Below, piece after piece: positions 28,509-36,572 of a stretch of 64,000 bases of DNA (position 1 is its first letter; every line of letters begins with the position of its first letter). Source of the DNA: an uncultured Oscillibacter sp. GTDB taxonomy: Bacteria; Bacillota; Clostridia; Oscillospirales; Oscillospiraceae. Made by a program: the position numbers and the translations under genes. Under the pieces are notes generated by a model. It ran no database searches and had not been told where the DNA came from. It saw only the letters and a list, made by a program, of their open reading frames with translations. The stretch is from contig NZ_CAJUBK010000004.1 of the NCBI RefSeq assembly GCF_910584465.1, forward strand, positions 1 to 64,000, read 5' to 3'.

Positions 28509-29759
28509 TCAGTCCCGCCGGACCCACTTGCCGAAGAGGGTCTTCTTATAGTGCAGCAGCTCCTCCTTGGCCTTGTCGAAGCTGCCCGCCTTCTGGAGGT
28601 ACGCCACGCCCTTGGGGATGTCCGCCGCCGCGCCGCCCAGGCCCCGGGCGAAGATCACGCCCCGCATGTAGTCCGCCTCCCGGTTCTGCCAGTCCACCTT
28701 GTCCAGGAACCGGAGGGCCTTCGCGTAGTCCTGGGGAGTGCCCAGGCCGTAGAAGCAGCACTTCGCCAGGTAGAACACGCCCCAGGTGTTCCCCTTTTTG
28801 TCGTGGGCGACGGACAGGTGGCGGAAGGCTTTCGCGTAGTCCTGCGGCACGCCTTTGCCCGTGAAATAGGCCCGGCCCAGGTAATTGTTGGCCCCCGTGT
28901 GGTCCGGGTCCCGGGCCAGCTCCTTCTGATAACAGGAAACGGCATAGGCCATATCCTGCTCCGTGCCTTTGCCCTCCTCATACAGGAAGCCCACCTCGAA
29001 CCAGTCGTTGGGGTTGCCGCCCTCGGCGGCCTCCCGGTACCAGCGCAGGGCCTCCTCGTACCGCTCCGCCTTTTTCAGCTCGTCGGCGTAGATGGACTGG
29101 TGGAGCGGGTACCCCAGCTCCGCGCCGGTCTTATAGAGGTCCTTCGCCTTTTCCGGCTGGGGGGCGATGATGTCCTCGTCCCCTTCCCTGTAGTACTTGT
29201 TCAGGTTGTTGGCGGCGAAGTAGACCCCGCCCCGGAACGCCTTCCAGAACCAGTCCTCGCACTTGGAGATCTGCTCTTTCAAATAAGCCTTGAACTCCGC
29301 CTGGCTGGAGAAGGAGTCTTTGCCCTTATCCTGGATGCGGAGGAAGTCCCACCAGAAGTAGCTGTTGCCCACGATGTACTGGCAGAACGCGTCTCCCCCC
29401 TCCGCCAGGGCCTCCACCTCGTCGAAGGCCGCCTGGAGGCTCTGGAAGGGCATCTTCTTCTGGACGGAGGGCGTCAGCTCCCCGCTCCGCAGGGCCACCA
29501 GCACCCCCAGGGCGCTGCCCTGCTCCACGGACTTGTGGAGGAGCTTCGTGGCCCGTTCGTCGTCCTCCGGGAAACCGTGGCCCCTCCAGACGTACTGATA
29601 CCCGCACAGGCACCGGGCCAGGACGCAGCTGGCGTCGCCGTCCCCGGCGGCGGACGCCTCCTCCAGGAGGGCGAACGCCTCTTTGCCCCGGCCCGTACGG
29701 ACGTCGTAGTAGATGTCCTGGAGGGCCCGCTCCACTTCGCTGCTCAAAACTGCTGCCAT
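28509..29759 (-). CDS. Sel1/TPR-repeat protein
   Basis: A 416-residue cytoplasmic protein; AAAGGAG precedes ATG 29759. It is built of Sel1-like helical repeats: AALRWYREAAEGGNPNDWFEVG-like units, LYEEGKGTEQDMAYAVSCYQKE, AYFTGKGVPQDYAKAFRHLSVA, CFYGLGTPQDYAKALRFLDKV. Such solenoids serve as protein-binding scaffolds; no enzyme motif is seen. It starts 15 nt after the upstream 542-residue membrane protein gene on the same strand, so the two probably act together. Repeat copy D follows its stop. Confidence 0.85.
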   Translation of the reverse strand: MAAVLSSEVERALQDIYYDVRTGRGKEAFALLEEASAAGDGDASCVLARCLCGYQYVWRGHGFPEDDERATKLLHKSVEQGSALGVLVALRSGELTPSVQKKMPFQSLQAAFDEVEALAEGGDAFCQYIVGNSYFWWDFLRIQDKGKDSFSSQAEFKAYLKEQISKCEDWFWKAFRGGVYFAANNLNKYYREGDEDIIAPQPEKAKDLYKTGAELGYPLHQSIYADELKKAERYEEALRWYREAAEGGNPNDWFEVGFLYEEGKGTEQDMAYAVSCYQKELARDPDHTGANNYLGRAYFTGKGVPQDYAKAFRHLSVAHDKKGNTWGVFYLAKCCFYGLGTPQDYAKALRFLDKVDWQNREADYMRGVIFARGLGGAAADIPKGVAYLQKAGSFDKAKEELLHYKKTLFGKWVRRD

Positions 29760-29774
29760 GATCGAAACGCTCCT

Positions 29775-31403
29775 TTATCTATTTGGTTTTTTGACCCGCT
29801 TCCAGCTCCCGCCGCCCGGCAGGTACTGTCCCCGGGGATACCCCGTCAGCCACGCCGCCGCCTCTCTCGGCGGCATCTTGGCGATGTAGAACTCCAGCTC
29901 CGGCCCGCCGGGCCTGGTGGCCTCCACCGTGCAGCGGGCATCCGTCCGGTCCCCCGCCGTCACCCGGATCCACAGATAGCCCGCCGGATGGACCAGGTCC
30001 ACCACCTGATAGGTCCCATCCGCCACGCCGTCCGCCGCCACCTGCACGTCTTCCGCCGTGAAGGTGGTGTGGCTCTCCGCGGCGCCGCTGGCGTAGACCA
30101 AAGAGAGCTTCGCCTGGGACTCCCGCCCCGGACGAGCGGGCGCCTGCCGGGAGCGGACGCCGTAGACGCGCCGCAGATCCCAGTCCCCGAGGGGCGGGAC
30201 CTCCCGGCGGAGCCAGGCCGTCAGCACCGCCAGCGCCTCCCGGCGCCCCAGGGCCTTGGCAAGGCCAAGGTCTTCCTCCCCAGGCTTGGAGGCCAGCTCC
30301 AGCAAAAGCAGGACCTGCGGCTCGCCTCCCTCCTTCGTCCGGGGGGAGCAGCCCAAGGAGCGGAGGACCCGGCCTTCCGCCTCGACGGGGCGGGTAGGCG
30401 TCAGCGAGAAGCCTCCCCCCGCTCCCTCCAAACAGCGCTCCAGGTGCTCTCCCACCAGCGTCTCCGTGACGCGGGAGGTCACCTCGCCGCCGCATTCGAG
30501 GATCATATCCTGGGCCCCGCCGCTCACGGCCTCCCGCTGGGCGGCCTCTGAGGCCCGGAGGGCCTTCGCCTGGCGGAACTCCCGCTCGAACTCCTCCCGC
30601 CCGCTCTCGTCCATGCTCCAGAAACTGCTCCACTGGCTGTTCGTGCCCCTCCGGGCCCCCGGCGCCCGGAGGGCCAGGCAGTCCGCCGCCGCCCGCAGTT
30701 CGTCCGGCTTTTTGAAATCGGTGATGTGCTTTTGCCAGCGGTCGTCCACCAGCACCAGCTGCAGCACCCGCTGCGTGACGCTGCGCTTGCCGCTGCGGCG
30801 GTGATGGATCTCGTCCACCACGAAGATGCCCCGGATGCGGTCGATGCGGCTGGCCTGCTCACCCAGCACCCACTCCCGGCCGATGCCCATCTCGTCGAAC
30901 CACCGGCCGTTGGCCTTCAGGTCCTCGTCCACCATGGCGAACAGCTCCCCCACCGGAGGGGCCTCCTCCGGGTAAGGCAGCTGACTGCGGATGGAGGCGG
31001 CCAGGCCGCTCTTCCCCGGGAAAAGCGCGTCCCGCGCGCCGGTATAACCCATGTAGACGCCCAGGGCCAGCATCAGTGCGCTGCCGCCGCCGCTGACCGC
31101 CAGGGTCACGTAGTCCGCGGCCTCCCAATAGGCCCGGTCCTGCCGGAGCCCCAGGGAGAACAGATAGGCCAGCCCCGCGGAGACCACCAGCCACAACAGC
31201 CCCCACAGCACCCAGACGATGCGCTTCCGGGTCCGGCTGAGGCAGTAGCCCTCCTCCACGCCGTGGGGATCGTTTTTCCGCTGGATGCACAGCAGGACCA
31301 GGATCACCGGGATGGCGAACAGCCTCAGCACGGCCGCCAGCAGCACGTAAACGACGACGTTCCACGGCCAGCGCAGGAAGCCTCCGCCCTTCTTCTCTTT
31401 CAC
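29775..31403 (-). CDS. Membrane protein of unknown function with large cytoplasmic region
   Basis: A 542-residue protein. GTG 31403 is chosen because AAGGAGGT lies about ten bases before it and the promoter at 31456-31484 excludes the longer frame. Helices at about 13-40 and near 64-83 and 100-120 form a membrane part. Next comes a compact region (about 160-260) with WFDEMGIGREWVLGEQASRI and LVLVDDRWQKHITDFKKPDE. A variable Gly/Arg-rich region and a C-terminal domain (about 400-542) with YLWIRVTAGDR and AAWLTGYPRGQYLPGG follow. I do not recognise it. It is the first gene of a two-gene unit with the Sel1 protein. Confidence 0.7.
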   Translation of the reverse strand: MKEKKGGGFLRWPWNVVVYVLLAAVLRLFAIPVILVLLCIQRKNDPHGVEEGYCLSRTRKRIVWVLWGLLWLVVSAGLAYLFSLGLRQDRAYWEAADYVTLAVSGGGSALMLALGVYMGYTGARDALFPGKSGLAASIRSQLPYPEEAPPVGELFAMVDEDLKANGRWFDEMGIGREWVLGEQASRIDRIRGIFVVDEIHHRRSGKRSVTQRVLQLVLVDDRWQKHITDFKKPDELRAAADCLALRAPGARRGTNSQWSSFWSMDESGREEFEREFRQAKALRASEAAQREAVSGGAQDMILECGGEVTSRVTETLVGEHLERCLEGAGGGFSLTPTRPVEAEGRVLRSLGCSPRTKEGGEPQVLLLLELASKPGEEDLGLAKALGRREALAVLTAWLRREVPPLGDWDLRRVYGVRSRQAPARPGRESQAKLSLVYASGAAESHTTFTAEDVQVAADGVADGTYQVVDLVHPAGYLWIRVTAGDRTDARCTVEATRPGGPELEFYIAKMPPREAAAWLTGYPRGQYLPGGGSWKRVKKPNR

Positions 31404-31455
31404 CGCTCCAGATACCTCCTTGCTCCCCCAGGAGATGGGAGAAGATCGTATCGTC

Positions 31456-31484
31456 ATTGTAGCAGTCCTCCACGGCTTTGTCCA
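31456..31484 (-). promoter_or_regulatory. Promoter of the unknown membrane protein / Sel1 unit
   Basis: TGGACA (31479-31484), a 17-bp spacer and TACAAT (31456-31461) on the minus strand. Transcription from here excludes the upstream ATG at 31586 and supports the GTG start at 31403. It is divergent from the mntP promoter. Confidence 0.65.
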
Positions 31485-31591
31485 GTCCCCCGTCCGGCCC
31501 CCCGCTCGGAAGCGGGCGGCCCAAGTCCCGGTCTTTGTTTGGACGGATCCGTTTGCGTCCCCTTTTTTCGACACGGAACGCGGCATATCCG

Positions 31592-31620
31592 TTGACAGGC
31601 GGAATATAGATCGTTATAAT
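31592..31620 (+). promoter_or_regulatory. Consensus promoter of mntP
   Basis: TTGACA (31592-31597), exactly 17 bp, then TATAAT (31615-31620). The leader to ATG 31656 is only about 30 nt, too short for the manganese (yybP-ykoY) riboswitch that often precedes mntP. Confidence 0.9.
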
Positions 31621-31655
31621 GAAAAAATCATCCTCACTCATCCGGGAGGTCCCCC

Positions 31656-32225
31656 ATGGATCTTTTTGAACTGCTGCTCATCGCCGTCGGCCTCTCTATG
31701 GACGCCTTCGCCGTCTCCGTCTGCAAGGGCCTGTCCGTCCAGCGGCTCCGGCCGCGGCATTACCTGCTCACCGGGACCTGGTTCGGCGGCTTCCAGGCGC
31801 TGATGCCCTCCGCCGGGTACTTATTGGGATCCGCCTTCGAGCAGTACATCGTCTCCTTCGACCACTGGATCGCCTTCGCCCTGCTGTCCCTCATCGGCGG
31901 GAACATGATCAAGGAGAGCCTCTCCGGCGAAGAGGAGGAGGCCGACGCCTCCTTCGCCGTGCGCACCATGTTCCTCCTGGCCGTGGCCACCAGCATCGAC
32001 GCGCTGGCGGTGGGCGTCACCTTCGCCCTGCTGCCGGGAGTGGACATCGCCGCCGCGGCCTCCCTCATCGGGGCCACCACCTTCCTCCTCTCCGCCCTGG
32101 GCCTGAAGGTGGGGAACGTGTTCGGCCTGCGGTACAAGTCCCGGGCGGAGCTGGCCGGGGGCGCGATCTTGATCCTCATGGGGGTCAAGATCCTGCTGGA
32201 GCACCTGGGGATCCTCACATTTTGA
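31656..32225 (+). CDS. mntP: Manganese efflux pump MntP
   Basis: A 189-residue membrane protein with six helices in two related halves. It carries the MntP hallmarks: LSMDAFAVSVCKG near residue 14 and ATSIDALAVGVTFAL near 110, whose Asp residues lie in the transport path. It exports Mn(II) and keeps cytoplasmic manganese low. GGGAGG precedes ATG 31656. It is monocistronic, followed by a GC-rich hairpin. No Mn-dependent regulatory element is seen. Confidence 0.95.
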   Translation: MDLFELLLIAVGLSMDAFAVSVCKGLSVQRLRPRHYLLTGTWFGGFQALMPSAGYLLGSAFEQYIVSFDHWIAFALLSLIGGNMIKESLSGEEEEADASFAVRTMFLLAVATSIDALAVGVTFALLPGVDIAAAASLIGATTFLLSALGLKVGNVFGLRYKSRAELAGGAILILMGVKILLEHLGILTF

Positions 32226-32232
32226 ACCTGCT

Positions 32233-32385
32233 CAGGCTGCCGGGGCGATGCCCCGGCAGCCTGAACCGGTCTCCGGGACTTTTCCGGCGTCCCGGGATCG
32301 GCCCGGACCGCGGGGGTGGTCCTTCCCCGGCCTCCCGCACCGCGCGGACCGGCAAACGGAGGAGGGGGCCTCCCGGGCCCCCTCC
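32233..32385 (+). terminator. Two GC-rich hairpins after mntP (termination region without T-run)
   Basis: A perfect 14-bp stem, CAGGCTGCCGGGGC/GCCCCGGCAGCCTG (32233-32263), follows the mntP stop. A second, GGAGGGGGCC/GGCCCCCTCC (about 32361-32385), precedes the convergent gene's stop. Between them CCGGGAC/GTCCCGG recalls stem ii of the dispersed repeat. The layout may be a strongly decayed copy, but the flanks do not match each other. Nothing else is seen in 32226-32410. Confidence 0.4.
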
Positions 32386-32410
32386 GTGCGCTCCCGTCCT
32401 CCCGGACGGA

Positions 32411-33505
32411 TCACCGGTCCATCAAGATCAGGTTCTGGATGTTGTTCCGCCCCGTGCCGCTCTGGAGGAGGTACACGCTGTAGATGGCGTTGCTCACCAC
32501 GTCCAGATACAGCGAGCCGAAGGTCTCCTGCGGCGGGTAGACGCCCAGCCAGGCGGAGTCCAGGGTCTCGATGTCCAGGGACGCGGGCATGGGCGTCAGG
32601 TTCGTGTCCGCGTAGAAGAACTGATAGGTGCCGGGCATGATGCGCTTGAAGGCGGCGACCTCCTTGAAGCGCAGGTCCGTCCAGACCACGCGCCCGTCGC
32701 TCATGATGACGTCCATCGGGCTGGTGTTCATGGCCAGGTTGCCGACGCGGAAGCTGGAATAGCCGTTGGTGGGCGGGCAGCAGCTGTCCGTGATCTGCAG
32801 CAGGTCCAAGCCGCTGGCGGTGTTGACGACGGCGATCGTGGTGATGCCGCCCGCCTGGAAGGGCATGGTCTTCTGGATGTAGATATAGCCGTCGGTCCCG
32901 GCCACCGTCACCGTCTGATAGCCGGCGCTGACCTGGCCGTAGGTGGTGGCGGAGGCGTAGTTCAGCAGGCTCACGAACTGGCGGTTGCCCACGAAGATGC
33001 GGAACGCCTGATAGCCGTAGCCCGCGTTCAGGAAGCGGACCTTGGCCGCGCTGGGCCACACCGCGCCGATGACGCCGGGCAGGATGGCGGAGATGCAGCT
33101 GTTGTTGCTGCAGTTCCAGGACTGGCCGAAGCTGCCGGTGACCGGGACGGTGATCGTCCCGCCGAAGCCGGGCAGATAGGGGAAGGTGGACGTGCCGGGG
33201 CCGGGATAGACGGGGCCGCCCTCGCCGGGGTTCGGCAGGGGGATCACGGGCACCTGGCCGGGATCGGTGACGCCGCCGTTGGTATCGCCGGGATAGACGG
33301 GCCCGCCCTCGCCGGGATTGGGCAGGGGGATCACGGGCACCTGGCCGGGGTCGGTGACGCCGCCGTCGGTATTGCCGGGATAAACGGGCCCGCCCTCGCC
33401 CACGTTGGGCAGGGGGATCATGGGCTCGTCGGCGTTGACCATCCTCCCCGCGGGAGAGGAAGCTCGCCGGGTCATATTTTGTTCCATATAAGCAGCCGGA
33501 ACCAT
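32411..33505 (-). CDS. DUF4397-like surface or spore protein with N-terminal 29-residue repeats
   Basis: A 364-residue protein; AAAGGAGG precedes ATG 33505. Residues about 28-105 hold two and a half copies of a 29-residue repeat (IPLPNPGEGGPVYPG, then GGVTDPGQVP). A folded region of two related beta-sandwich halves follows: AKVRFLNAGYGYQAFRIFVG and YSSFRVGNLAMNTSPMDVIM, each continuing with a YGQVSAGYQTVTV or MPGTYQFFY block. This pattern matches DUF4397 proteins of clostridial cell surfaces and spore coats. No signal peptide is evident, which favours a spore or non-classical surface location. Cys pairs (NCSNNSC, DSCCPP) are notable. Confidence 0.7.
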   Translation of the reverse strand: MVPAAYMEQNMTRRASSPAGRMVNADEPMIPLPNVGEGGPVYPGNTDGGVTDPGQVPVIPLPNPGEGGPVYPGDTNGGVTDPGQVPVIPLPNPGEGGPVYPGPGTSTFPYLPGFGGTITVPVTGSFGQSWNCSNNSCISAILPGVIGAVWPSAAKVRFLNAGYGYQAFRIFVGNRQFVSLLNYASATTYGQVSAGYQTVTVAGTDGYIYIQKTMPFQAGGITTIAVVNTASGLDLLQITDSCCPPTNGYSSFRVGNLAMNTSPMDVIMSDGRVVWTDLRFKEVAAFKRIMPGTYQFFYADTNLTPMPASLDIETLDSAWLGVYPPQETFGSLYLDVVSNAIYSVYLLQSGTGRNNIQNLILMDR

Positions 33506-33645
33506 CGTTCCGGCATCCTCCTTTCAAATGGGGCTGCACCATCCTATGCCGCGGGATCCCCCGGCGTTCATGATGCAAGGATGATGGGAAGATGCCGTAC
33601 ACTATCCATACTATGCCGTATATGCCGCTGGAAGGAGCGATCCCT

Positions 33646-34302
33646 ATGAACAAGATCTTGATCGCCGAGGACGAGGCCCCCATCGCCAACCTCATCCGGA
33701 CCGCCCTGGAGGGCGCGGGCTACCGCTGCGTCTGGGCCCCCGACGGCGCCGCGGCGGCGGACGAGCTGGAGTCCCGGCCCTTCGACCTGGCCCTGCTGGA
33801 CATCATGCTCCCCAAGGCCGACGGGTACGAGGTGCTGGAGTACTGCAAGAGCCTGGAGGTGCCGGTGATCTTCCTCACCGCCAAGGGGCAGCTGGAGGAC
33901 CGGGTGAAGGGCCTGCGCCTGGGGGCGGAGGACTACATCGTCAAGCCCTTCGAGCTGATGGAGCTGCTGGCCCGGGTGGAGACGGTCCTCCGCCGCTGCG
34001 GGAAGACGGGCCGGGTCCTCTCCCTGCCCCCCGACATCGAGATCGACACCGCCAGCCGCGTGGTGCGCCGGGCCGGGTCCCCCGTGGCCCTCACCGCCAA
34101 GGAGTACGACCTCCTGCTGCTGTTCATGCAGAACAAGGGCATCGCCCTCTACCGGGACCGCATCTATGAGAAGGTCTGGGGCGAGGAGTTCCTGGGGGAC
34201 AGCCGGACCGTGGACCTCCACATCCAGCGGATGCGGAAGAAGCTGGGACTGGAGGAGAGGCTGGTGGCGGTCTACAAGGTGGGCTACCGCCTGGAGGGAT
34301 GA
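33646..34302 (+). CDS. OmpR/PhoB-family response regulator
   Basis: A 218-residue protein; ATG 33646 (MNKILIAEDEAP) is preceded by AAGGAG. The receiver domain has the acidic pair EDE near residue 8-10, the phosphoacceptor Asp in LALLDIMLPKADG (about 51) and Lys in YIVKPFE (about 100). The C-terminal winged helix has YDLLLLFMQNKGIALYRDRI and SRTVDLHIQRMRKKL. It is the first gene of a four-gene set with a sensor kinase (6 nt gap), a membrane accessory protein and a VanY-like peptidase, so wall stress is a plausible signal. Confidence 0.95.
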   Translation: MNKILIAEDEAPIANLIRTALEGAGYRCVWAPDGAAAADELESRPFDLALLDIMLPKADGYEVLEYCKSLEVPVIFLTAKGQLEDRVKGLRLGAEDYIVKPFELMELLARVETVLRRCGKTGRVLSLPPDIEIDTASRVVRRAGSPVALTAKEYDLLLLFMQNKGIALYRDRIYEKVWGEEFLGDSRTVDLHIQRMRKKLGLEERLVAVYKVGYRLEG

Positions 34303-34308
34303 GGCCCC

Positions 34309-35721
34309 ATGAAACTGTTCTGGAAGCTCTTTTGCAGCATGGTCCTCATCACGGCGCTGGCCTGCTCCGCAGGCGGCTATGCCCTGATCGGCGCGCAGTT
34401 CCGCTCCTCCCTGGAGCGGGAGGTCTCCGCCCTCTACGAGGAGAACGACCTCCTCCGCTTCGCCCTGGCCCAGGAGCTGTCCTTCCACCCCGCCTACAGC
34501 CGGGAGGAACTGGCCAAGGCCGCCGGGGGCATCACCATCTCCACCGGCCAGGGGCGGACCGTCTCCTTCCGCCTCAGCGACGAGGCGGGGCGCGCCCTGG
34601 GCGGCAGCGGCGCCCTGCCGGTGAACGCCGCCGCCCTCACCGCCCAGCTGCCGGAGGGGCAGCGGGGCTGGGTGATGGAGGCCCTGGGGGACGGGCGCAT
34701 CTACCTCCACGCCGCCAGCCCCCTGGCCCTGGAGGACGGCATCTTGTACCTGGAGAACTGCCGGGAGGTCAGCGGCCTGTTCCATTCCCGGTCGGAGCAG
34801 TATCAAAGCTTCTTCTCCCTGATGCTGGCCCTCACGGGGGCGGTGGGGGCCCTGTCACTGTTCACCGCCGCCGTACTGCTGCGGCCCCTGGCCCGCCTCT
34901 CCGCCGCCACCCGGCGCATGGCCGAGGGGGACCTGGACCAGCGGGTCCGGGTGGACGGGGACGACGAGATCGCCCAGCTCTCCGCCGACTTCAACGTCAT
35001 GGCCCACCGCATCCAGCGCCAGGTGGCCGAGCTGCGGGCCGCGGCCCGGCGGCAGGAGGATTTCATCGCCAGCTTCGCCCACGAGATCAAGACCCCCCTG
35101 ACCTCCATCATCGGCTACGCGGACCTGCTCCGCTCCCGCCCGGCGTCGGAGGGACAGGTCCGGGAGAGCGCCGGATATATCTTCGGCGAGGGCCGGAGGC
35201 TGGAGGCCCTGAGCCGGAAGCTGCTGGACCTCATCGTCCTGGAGCGGCAGGACTTCCCCCTCCGCCCGGCGCCGCTGGGCGCCTTTTTGCGCCGGGTGGC
35301 CGGGGCCATGGAGCCGTCTCTGGCCCAGGCGGGGATCCGGCTCACCCTTCGGGCGGAGGACGTCACGGCGCAGATGGAGCCGGACCTGATGGAGACCGTC
35401 TGCGTGAACCTCCTGGACAACGCCCGGAAGGCCATGGAGGGCGGCGGGGAGATCCTTTTGGAGGGCCTCGCGGAGGAGGGCGGCTGCTGCATCCAGGTGA
35501 CGGACCAGGGCAAGGGCATCCCGGAGGAGGAGCTGGAGCGGGTGACGGAGGCGTTCTACATGGTGGACAAGTCCCGCTCCCGGGCCCAGGGCGGCGCGGG
35601 GCTGGGGCTGGCCCTGTGCCGCCGGATCGTGGACCTCCACGGCGGGACGATGGACATCGAGAGCCGCCTGGGCCGGGGGACCCGGGTCCGGATCCATTTG
35701 AAAGGAGGCGGAGCGGGATGA
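34309..35721 (+). CDS. Membrane sensor histidine kinase with HAMP domain
   Basis: A 470-residue kinase: first helix at about 8-26, an extracellular sensing region of about 140 residues, second helix near 165-190, HAMP (LARLSAATRRMAEGDLDQRV), then the phosphoacceptor His in FAHEIKTPLTS (about 258). The ATPase domain has NLLDNARKAM, DQGKGIPEEEL and GGAGLGLALCRRIVDLHGG. It pairs with the response regulator just upstream. Its TGA overlaps the next gene's start (ATGA), so the accessory protein is translationally coupled. Confidence 0.95.
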   Translation: MKLFWKLFCSMVLITALACSAGGYALIGAQFRSSLEREVSALYEENDLLRFALAQELSFHPAYSREELAKAAGGITISTGQGRTVSFRLSDEAGRALGGSGALPVNAAALTAQLPEGQRGWVMEALGDGRIYLHAASPLALEDGILYLENCREVSGLFHSRSEQYQSFFSLMLALTGAVGALSLFTAAVLLRPLARLSAATRRMAEGDLDQRVRVDGDDEIAQLSADFNVMAHRIQRQVAELRAAARRQEDFIASFAHEIKTPLTSIIGYADLLRSRPASEGQVRESAGYIFGEGRRLEALSRKLLDLIVLERQDFPLRPAPLGAFLRRVAGAMEPSLAQAGIRLTLRAEDVTAQMEPDLMETVCVNLLDNARKAMEGGGEILLEGLAEEGGCCIQVTDQGKGIPEEELERVTEAFYMVDKSRSRAQGGAGLGLALCRRIVDLHGGTMDIESRLGRGTRVRIHLKGGGAG

Positions 35722-36488
35722 GGGGGTGGAAGAACTGGCTCTTCCCGGTCTTGACGCTGCTGACCGTGGCGGCGCTGGCGCTGCTGCCTTTGCGGCTGTC
35801 CGCCCTGGAGGACGGCGAGCTCACCGGGACCGTCCACGCCGAGGGGCTGTCGGAGGACACCAATTTCCCCTTCAAGCCCCCGGACCTGCCGGGGCGGATC
35901 TGGCTGCTGGTCCGGCTGAACGAGCTGCCGGAGGACCTGACCATCATGAGCCAGGAGCTGGAGGGGGAGGATCGGGACCGGGAGATGGAGCGCCTGCGGG
36001 AGGCCCTGACAGACCTGGGGAGCCTCCTGTTCCCGGAGACGCCGGGGCTGCTGGCGGAGATCGACGGCGACTCCTGGGACTGGACCCGGTACTATCTCCG
36101 GGACCAGACGGACCTCTCCAGCGCCGGGTTCACCGTGGCCTCCACCTATGACGAGACCCGGCGGAGATCCCTCACCGTCACCCTGGATGGGGAGAGCGGG
36201 CAGATCCTGGGACTGATGTTCTTCCGCGCCGACGGCCTTCCCGGCAGTCCGACCGCCGGAGAGCTGGGGGAGAAGATCCTGGACCGGCTGGGGCTGGAGT
36301 ACGTCCCGGAGGGATCTGGCGACATCACCTATTTCCGCCTGCCGGAGTGCAGGAGCCTTTTCTGGGCCGTGCGGGACGGCAGGGAGCTGGACTTCAATTT
36401 TGCCCTGGACTGGAGCGCCGTGGACGAGGAGATCGCGGCGAGCTATGGTCATGAGCCCACCGATGCAGGATCGATGCAAAAATGGTGA
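35718..36488 (+). CDS. Membrane-anchored accessory protein of the two-component system
   Basis: A 256-residue protein whose ATG overlaps the kinase stop codon. A signal anchor (about 8-28) is followed by an extracellular domain with no family I recognise. It contains EDRDREMERLREALTDLG and two short beta-rich stretches (SLTVTLDGESGQILGLMFF, PEGSGDITYFRLPECRSLFW). The tight coupling suggests it modulates or reports to the kinase, like other small membrane partners of Gram-positive sensor kinases (inference). About 85 nt separate it from the VanY-like gene. Confidence 0.75.
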   Translation: MRGWKNWLFPVLTLLTVAALALLPLRLSALEDGELTGTVHAEGLSEDTNFPFKPPDLPGRIWLLVRLNELPEDLTIMSQELEGEDRDREMERLREALTDLGSLLFPETPGLLAEIDGDSWDWTRYYLRDQTDLSSAGFTVASTYDETRRRSLTVTLDGESGQILGLMFFRADGLPGSPTAGELGEKILDRLGLEYVPEGSGDITYFRLPECRSLFWAVRDGRELDFNFALDWSAVDEEIAASYGHEPTDAGSMQKW

Positions 36489-36572
36489 GACTCCGATGCA
36501 GGAATGTTTCGGTTTCGACGGGGACGAGCCTTATGATAGAGACATGATCTCGATCGCAAAGGAGTTGTTCTC

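Noticed and set aside
31592..31655. Manganese (yybP-ykoY) riboswitch before mntP
   Set aside because: The promoter leaves a leader of only about 30 nt, far too short for that riboswitch.
33190..33440. Direct repeats that could suggest a CRISPR array
   Set aside because: The period is 87 bp, there are no unique spacers, and the repeats are in frame within a protein (29 residues each).
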